DNA from: Deltaproteobacteria bacterium
GTDB lineage: Bacteria; Desulfobacterota; DSM-4660; Desulfatiglandales; Desulfatiglandaceae
Direction of reading: 5' to 3'
Assembly (NCBI GenBank): GCA_019307645.1
Contig: JAFDJF010000282.1
Span: 1-11,228 of the forward strand
DNA: 11,228 bases
A program made the translations under genes and the position numbers. Of the stretch, positions 6,867 through 11,228 are shown piece after piece. Each line of letters starts with the position of its first letter. The stretch's first letter is position 1. The notes under the pieces are model-generated. The model was not told the origin of the DNA. It made no database searches and saw only the letters and a program-made list of their open reading frames with translations.

Positions 6867-8101
6867 TAGTACCCTATAATAGGGTCCTTCTCTTTCGGGG
6901 GATCGGCCAGACATTTTTCTGCCATAAATTGGGCCCCTGCCCCATTTTTCATGCTTAATGCCTTTTGGTAGTATTTTTTTGCCTCTTCTCTGTTTCCTTC
7001 CAGATCATAGGCCATTCCAATTTTTACAAGTGGCCACGCAATCATGGCCGGGTCGGTTTCCGGATCCGAGTATTCCAGAATCTCCTGTAACTTTGATCTG
7101 GCCTCGGGGTAGCGAGTGTAAAATAGATCATGGATTGATTCCAGATAAATTCCACGTCTTTTCCATATTAAGCCCGTCTTTTGAGGGAAGGCCTGCAGGC
7201 TCCTTTGGCGCATGTAAGAAAGGGTATTTTTATATTCATGCCACAATCCCAGCCTGACACATGCCACACCCTCAAAAAGTTTATAGGTCGGGTCCTGTTT
7301 GTATTTTTCACTCAAATCCCTGGCAAGAGGAAGGGCTTTTGAGCAATCTTCTTCAAGAAAAAGGTAGATATGAAGAAGCATACTCTTTGCCTCTGTCCCT
7401 GAATAAACCGCCTCTTCAGCGGCAATATGCAATTTTCGCAACCCCTCCTTCCTGTCACCCTTGTGGAGGAAAAGATAAGATAGAAATTTCAGGACTCCTG
7501 AAAGCCGTGTAGTGTAGTAATCGAAGGTCCCGAGACCCAGTAACACGTCTCGATTGTCCGGGTCAATCTTAACACAGACTTTCAGGGCCTTGACGGCCTT
7601 TTTGGCTGTCCGAAAGGAGGAAAACCATTCCGCTCTCATCAGTTCAAATCGTCCCTGGAAACCCAACGCCCCGCCCAGATAAAAATAATCATAACTGTCA
7701 GCCATATTATTCTCGATTCTGATGTTGGCCACCTTCACAGTGCGGTCAATCCTCTCTTTGTATTCCTTTACGGTTTCAGACGACCAGAAACCGGCAACCA
7801 TTCGTGACCAACTGACCATGGCCAGATAAAAATAGCCGGCGGGTTTGTCCGGCGATTCGGAAATAACCTCTTGAAACAAACTTTCAGCGTCGTCAAACTG
7901 AATGTTGTACAGAAGGTGGATACCATTCAGGATCTTTTTATCGACCCGGGGATGGCTGAATCTGGAATTGTCAGCCCCTTCCAGACTCCAGACGGTTTGC
8001 TGCAAAGCGATTAAAAGAAATGAAAAAAGGACTAAAAAGAAGGCTCCCCTGAAAAAGCCCCTTTGAATATGATTTTTTCTTTTCATGAGAGAAGTAACCA
8101 T
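6866..8101 (-). CDS. Secreted tetratricopeptide-repeat protein, first gene of the TRAP operon
   Basis: A 411-aa protein with an N-terminal signal sequence or anchor (basic MKRKNHIQRG followed by hydrophobic residues to about 38, possible cleavage near VWS). The remainder is helical with TPR-like units. The clearest are about 57-90 (ILNGIHLLYNIQFDDAESLF and following), 165-200 (AVKALKVCVKIDPDNRDVLLG) and 355-390 (WPLVKIGMAYDLEGNREEAKKYY, cited in part). It is probably periplasmic. I do not recognise a named family. Its position before tatT and dctP, same strand, suggests a role with the TatT-TRAP system, for example as a scaffold or a second ligand-handling protein. The start could be ATG 8101 or ATG 8086 (MKRKN); neither has a clear ribosome site. 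A small palindrome (6871-6885) overlaps its last codons. Confidence 0.85.
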   Translation of the reverse strand: MVTSLMKRKNHIQRGFFRGAFFLVLFSFLLIALQQTVWSLEGADNSRFSHPRVDKKILNGIHLLYNIQFDDAESLFQEVISESPDKPAGYFYLAMVSWSRMVAGFWSSETVKEYKERIDRTVKVANIRIENNMADSYDYFYLGGALGFQGRFELMRAEWFSSFRTAKKAVKALKVCVKIDPDNRDVLLGLGTFDYYTTRLSGVLKFLSYLFLHKGDRKEGLRKLHIAAEEAVYSGTEAKSMLLHIYLFLEEDCSKALPLARDLSEKYKQDPTYKLFEGVACVRLGLWHEYKNTLSYMRQRSLQAFPQKTGLIWKRRGIYLESIHDLFYTRYPEARSKLQEILEYSDPETDPAMIAWPLVKIGMAYDLEGNREEAKKYYQKALSMKNGAGAQFMAEKCLADPPKEKDPIIGY

Positions 8102-8194
8102 AGTAAAGTGGCAACACGCGTCACATTTTCGTGTCTGTAACTCCTATTGTTGCCCGTTATTTTTCCACTGTCGCCCTGTAAAACACGTGAACCT

Positions 8195-8217
8195 TTAGAA
8201 GACTGTCCGAGAATGCC
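8195..8217. repeat. Solo end of a family 2 element
   Basis: TTAGAAGACTGTCCGAGAAT followed by GCC matches the left end of copy A (4598-4620) with a few changes. It carries the GCC that follows the left-type end, but no element body is attached. Copy B begins 7 bases further on with its own right-type end. Confidence 0.6.
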
Positions 8218-8224
8218 ATTGACA

Positions 8225-8362
8225 CTAGGAGGCTGTCCGAGAATATCAATTTTTTCCAAAATCGAGGAATGCCCGAAAAAATTACCACAGGCATATAGTT
8301 GATATTCCGAGGATAATTTTTTCAGGCATGACGAAGAGTTTGGGGGAAAGGGCATTCTCGGA
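8225..8362. repeat. Fold-back MITE-like element, family 2, copy B (truncated, inverted)
   Basis: The reverse complement of this 138-bp segment matches copy A at 4598-4758 with about four substitutions. It lacks the 12-bp duplication and the outermost 11 bases of one end: the sequence stops at TTCTCGGA and then diverges. The other end (CTAGGAGGCTGTCCGAGAAT, 8225-8244) is intact. The internal AT-rich inverted repeat is kept. The orientation is opposite to copy A. Confidence 0.8.
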
Positions 8363-8411
8363 AAATTCCGGTTCATCGGAGAATGACATAATTTGTTCTC
8401 AGGTTAATAAC

Positions 8412-8439
8412 TTGAAAAATCGGCCAATTCTGCTAAAAT
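8412..8439 (+). promoter_or_regulatory. Candidate sigma70 promoter, extended -10 type
   Basis: TTGAAA (8412-8417), a 16-base spacer ending in TGC, and TAAAAT (8434-8439) form a good sigma70-like match with an extended -10. A transcript starting near 8446 would run through family 1 copy 2 into the protease gene at 8628, giving a structured leader of about 180 bases. This is by eye only. Confidence 0.45.
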
Positions 8440-8446
8440 TTATTAT

Positions 8447-8578
8447 GTCGGTTTCGTAAAAAGTCGTCACTCCGGTGAAAACCGGAGTCCAGACAAGCTG
8501 GAACTATCTGATATAACTGGGTTCCGGCCTTCGAAGGAATGACGAAGGAGGGTGTTTCCCGACTTTTACGAGTTCATC
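8447..8578. repeat. MITE-like element, family 1, copy 2 (short form)
   Basis: Positions 8450-8520 match copy 1 (40-110) with one difference, including the hairpin with GAAA tetraloop (8469-8488). The right 30 bases (8542-8571) are also identical. The middle is shorter and different: TTCCGGCCTTCGAAGGAAT replaces the second hairpin of copy 1. The outer right tip diverges (GTT for AAC). Its orientation is the same as copy 1, and again the right end points into a plus-strand gene. Confidence 0.78.
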
Positions 8579-8589
8579 AATTATAATCG

Positions 8590-8617
8590 TTGAACCTTGA
8601 ACCCTGATCCGATCACT
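8590..8617. repeat. Tandem heptamers upstream of the protease gene
   Basis: Units TTGAACC, TTGAACC, CTGATCC and GATCACT lie end to end. GATCACT and CTGATCC echo units in the 4782-4830 tract. The tract ends 3 bases before the likely ribosome site of the protease gene. Confidence 0.5.
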
Positions 8618-8627
8618 TTAGGTATAA

Positions 8628-10058
8628 ATGAAATTTCCAGTCAAACATCTTAAACAAATGCAAATGAAAAAGATATCCATATTTAGCCTGGTGTTGGCTC
8701 TCAGCCTGCTTTCTGTTTCCGGCACAGATGCCCTTGAACTACGGATTACCGGTGAAAAACTTTCTATCCATGCAGACCAGGTTCCTCTGCAGGACATTTT
8801 GAAGCACATGCTTGATCTTGGAATACGCGTACATATTGATCCGGATCTCAATCCAAAAATTTCAGCGTCTTTTGAAAACCGTGACATTCAGGAAGGCCTG
8901 GGTTCAATTTTAAAATCGCTGGACTATGTCCTCATTTGGGAGTCGCCGGAAGGCCTTCCCGTACCCGTCGCAAGACTAACTGAAATCCAGATATTCAAAC
9001 CAGGCAAAAAGGAGTTTATGAAACCGTTCATTAATCGCTCCGGCTTTGCTGTCAAACAAAATCCTTCAGACGGATCGTTATACGTTCAAGACGAAATACT
9101 GCTGATGCTCAAGCCGGGGATGACCCGTTTTGAATTCATGAAATTCCTGAAAGAGATCGGCGGAATAGTGGTGAGTATTGACAAAATCCTGGGGATCTAC
9201 AGAATACGGCTTCCTGAAAATTCGGATGTCTCATCTCTTGTGAGCCGGGTCACAAGACATCCTGGAATCGCAGGAGCCGAGCCCAACTATGCATATCCTA
9301 TCTCATTGCCCCACAGAGGGAGAAATCCGATTGAAATCAAGGCAAACCCATCGGTTAACGGAGTTCCTGAAGGCGCTGCTCCCATAGCTATTCTGGACAG
9401 CGGGCTTCGTCCGGATTCAGGTCTGACGGATGTTGTTTTAGCCTCATTTGACGCCCTGAGTCCTGATGAAGCCATTTCGGATTCTCTGGGTCACGGCACT
9501 CAAATGGCTTTAATCGCTGCCGGTGTAATCCAGCCTTACGGCGTCAGTGAAATTTCCGAGACAACAAGCCCCATCATCCCCATAAGGACCTTTGATGACA
9601 ATGGATTTACATCAAATTTCAGTATAATGCGCGGTATTGAGTTCGCGCTTGAAAACGGTGCGCGCGTAATGAGCCTGAGCTGGGGGGCAGAAACCAGAAG
9701 CGAATTTCTTGAAAATGCCCTTGAATACGCAGGCTCAAAGGGTCTTTTCATTGTTGCATCAGCAGGAAATGAACCCACAGGAAAACCGGTTTATCCTGCT
9801 GCATATCCATCTGTTATCGGGATAGGAGCTCTGGCCCCTGACGGTAAGCCCTGGGAAAAATCCAATTATGGAGATTTTGTAACGCTTAAGGCCCCGGGGT
9901 TTGCCACCTTGCCGGTGGGTTATAATGGAGACCCCGGGATATATGCCGGGACATCAATATCCGCCGCTTTTGTGGCAAGATTCATTTCGGATTACGTGTC
10001 CAGAAATCCGGAGACAACAGTGAAGGATGTCCAGTCAGCCTTGCGCAGTCGATTTTGA
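8628..10058 (+). CDS. Secreted S8 (subtilisin-like) serine protease with STN-like N-terminal domain
   Basis: A 476-aa exported protease. A signal peptide (hydrophobic core about 17-32) precedes an STN/secretin N0-like domain (about 43-108, LSIHADQVPLQDILKHM and following). A linker and a prodomain-like region (about 152-224, ending in AGAEPNYAY) come next, then the S8 domain (250-476). The catalytic residues are all present: D257 in AILDSG, H289 in GHGTQMALIAAG, N381 in SAGNE as oxyanion residue, S443 in GTSISAAF. The motifs depart from the canonical GHGTHVAGI and GTSMAAPHV, and the usual proline after the serine motif is absent. I kept ATG 8628 because AGG lies 5 bases upstream; ATG 8664 (MKKIS) would give a more compact signal peptide. 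A candidate promoter lies at 8412-8439. Its substrate is unknown. It converges on the cyclase gene 16 bp away. Confidence 0.9.
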   Translation: MKFPVKHLKQMQMKKISIFSLVLALSLLSVSGTDALELRITGEKLSIHADQVPLQDILKHMLDLGIRVHIDPDLNPKISASFENRDIQEGLGSILKSLDYVLIWESPEGLPVPVARLTEIQIFKPGKKEFMKPFINRSGFAVKQNPSDGSLYVQDEILLMLKPGMTRFEFMKFLKEIGGIVVSIDKILGIYRIRLPENSDVSSLVSRVTRHPGIAGAEPNYAYPISLPHRGRNPIEIKANPSVNGVPEGAAPIAILDSGLRPDSGLTDVVLASFDALSPDEAISDSLGHGTQMALIAAGVIQPYGVSEISETTSPIIPIRTFDDNGFTSNFSIMRGIEFALENGARVMSLSWGAETRSEFLENALEYAGSKGLFIVASAGNEPTGKPVYPAAYPSVIGIGALAPDGKPWEKSNYGDFVTLKAPGFATLPVGYNGDPGIYAGTSISAAFVARFISDYVSRNPETTVKDVQSALRSRF

Positions 10059-10074
10059 GTGCGTCCATGTGAGA

Positions 10075-11109
10075 TCAAGGCTGGGACGACATGAAAAGAC
10101 CGCCTGCGACTCTGTTTCTTCCTTCCTGCTTGGCCTGATACATGAACTTATCCGCGCAGTTTATTATGGCCTCATATGGGATCATCTCATCCGAAGCGAC
10201 CTCGGGGACAAAACCGGTTACGCCAAAGCTGGCAGTGATCCGGAATTTTGTTTCATGCGTTTCAATGACTCTTCCTGAGAGGCTCTTTCGCAGTCTTTCC
10301 GCCTGTTTGATGGCGCTCTCCACATCTGTCTCAGGGAGAACCACCAGGAACTCTTCTCCACCGTAACGGGCCAGCCAATCCACATCAGATCTGATCAAAT
10401 CGGTGAGGCACAGGACAAATTCCCTCAAAACACGGTCCCCAACCTGATGGCCATATCTGTCATTCACCTCTTTGAAATGATCGATATCGCATAAAACCAA
10501 GGAAAGCGGGTGGCCATATCTGGTTGCTCTTTTGATCTCCTGGGGCAGATGCTCTGTCAGGTATGTTCGATTGTAACACCCCGTGAGCGCATCGGTTATG
10601 GAAAGCGCCTTTTTTTCTGCATATAAGAGCGTATTATCCATCACCAAAGAACAGAGCTTAGTGGAAATTTCCAAATGTCTGTCATCTTCTTTGGTTAGAG
10701 AACTTTCTTCTATTGGAGTGAAAAGAAAGGCAATACCTCTTGTTCTCTTGATTGTGGAAAAAGGCAATATAAATAACATCAGTTCTTTCTTATCTTTATA
10801 TACAAGGGACGGGACGAGCCCGGGCCGTCTTCTCTTCAGTATTGAGGCAAACATGCCGCATTCTATCTGAAGCTCCTGCTCTTTTTGGCAAATTTCTTTT
10901 TTATCCGGTGGCAATGCTTCCTCAAGTGTAAATTCATGGGTCTCTTCATTCTCAAGGAATAGGGCCGAGATCTCTATTTTAATCAGGTTCCGGATATCAT
11001 CCAGGAAGATCTTCCATATTTGTTTGATATCCATTTGGTCCTGAAATTGACTCAACTGCTGTTCCATCTTGTCAATCAACTCCCAGATAGCTATCTCTTT
11101 TTCATTCAT
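10075..11109 (-). CDS. GAF-GGDEF diguanylate cyclase
   Basis: A 344-aa cytoplasmic enzyme predicted to make cyclic di-GMP from two GTP. A short helical N-terminus (1-25) leads to a GAF-like sensory domain (about 28-165). The GGDEF domain (about 170-335) opens with DALTGCYNR (173-181), has the metal-site CDIDHFKEVND (207-217) with D208, and the active-site loop GGEEF at 250-254, an active variant. The inhibitory I-site (RxxD five residues before the GG) is not intact: D244 is in place but the arginine position is S241, with R240 one residue off. Product inhibition may be weak. The ribosome site AAAGAGG (11123-11117) stands 7 bases before the ATG. There are no membrane segments, so the signal is probably cytoplasmic. 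Apparently monocistronic. Confidence 0.94.
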   Translation of the reverse strand: MNEKEIAIWELIDKMEQQLSQFQDQMDIKQIWKIFLDDIRNLIKIEISALFLENEETHEFTLEEALPPDKKEICQKEQELQIECGMFASILKRRRPGLVPSLVYKDKKELMLFILPFSTIKRTRGIAFLFTPIEESSLTKEDDRHLEISTKLCSLVMDNTLLYAEKKALSITDALTGCYNRTYLTEHLPQEIKRATRYGHPLSLVLCDIDHFKEVNDRYGHQVGDRVLREFVLCLTDLIRSDVDWLARYGGEEFLVVLPETDVESAIKQAERLRKSLSGRVIETHETKFRITASFGVTGFVPEVASDEMIPYEAIINCADKFMYQAKQEGRNRVAGGLFMSSQP

Positions 11110-11228
11110 AACGAAGCCTCTTTAATTCCCGGAATAGAATGTGTTCGAACCCTAAGGGCTCGCGCAAAAATAACTTCACATTTTGGCATCTCATCTTCAG
11201 GTCACTCTTGACATATTATGAAGATCAA
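11110..11228. other. Upstream region of the cyclase gene, window edge
   Basis: This contains the cyclase ribosome site but no convincing promoter on the minus strand. A 7-bp inverted repeat, ATCTTCA/TGAAGAT, is visible at about 11191-11226. No gene start can be identified before the window ends. Confidence 0.4.

Noticed and set aside
6871..6885. Perfect palindrome ACCCTATAATAGGGT as a terminator
   Set aside because: It is short, has no run of U after it on the minus strand, and lies within the TPR coding sequence.
6720..6914. Longer tatT start at 6914
   Set aside because: It would overlap the TPR gene by 49 bases, translate octamer and heptamer repeats, and bury the lipoprotein signal peptide.
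8102..8190. Promoter for the TRAP operon (TTTACA near 8180 on the minus strand)
   Set aside because: The best -35-like hexamer has no matching -10 at proper spacing, so I could not support one by eye.
11208..11213. TTGACA near the window end as a promoter element
   Set aside because: Its -10 region would lie outside the window, so it cannot be judged.

Overview
This window looks like a chromosomal accessory stretch from a Gram-negative, moderate-GC member of the Desulfobacterota (former Deltaproteobacteria, Desulfobacterales-like). That is an inference. It rests on the protein repertoire (a TatT-associated TRAP transporter, a fused SpmA/SpmB membrane protein, a lipoprotein, a GAF-GGDEF cyclase) and on intergenic DNA rich in small inverted-repeat elements and degenerate 7/8-bp tandem tracts. 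No rRNA, tRNA, CRISPR array or transposase gene was seen.

Layout. Bases 1-236 hold a MITE-like element (family 1) directly upstream of a plus-strand sodium/proton:dicarboxylate or acidic amino acid symporter (237-1466). Convergent with it is a minus-strand operon read from about 8.1 kb down to 1.5 kb: a secreted TPR protein (6866-8101), a TatT-family lipoprotein (5850-6719), DctP (4818-5840), DctQ (4061-4588), DctM (2787-4064) and a SpmA-SpmB fusion (1475-2767). Bases 8102-8627 are non-coding: a solo end and a truncated copy of a second MITE-like family, a sigma70-like promoter, a second copy of family 1 and a heptamer tract. After that come a plus-strand secreted subtilisin-like protease with an STN-like N-terminal domain (8628-10058) and, convergent with it, a GAF-GGDEF diguanylate cyclase (10075-11109).

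How the genes fit together. The core is a TPAT-type system, meaning a tetratricopeptide-protein-associated TRAP transporter. DctP captures a ligand in the periplasm and DctQM carries it across the inner membrane with an ion gradient. TatT, probably on a membrane facing the periplasm, and the extra TPR protein would assist ligand delivery. DctP lacks the usual carboxylate-binding arginine, so the substrate may not be a simple carboxylate. The SpmAB fusion at the operon end has two gate-type domains and may be a partner transporter or regulator.

The repeats are the most unusual part. A complete 161-bp fold-back element sits inside the operon between dctP and dctQ. An inverted copy lies just upstream of the operon, so the pair brackets exactly the TPR-tatT-dctP block. 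The two family 1 elements lie in the same orientation, each immediately upstream of a plus-strand gene, and as direct repeats they bracket the whole 8-kb transport region. Tandem heptamers occur in three separate gaps, and one of them encodes the end of DctP.
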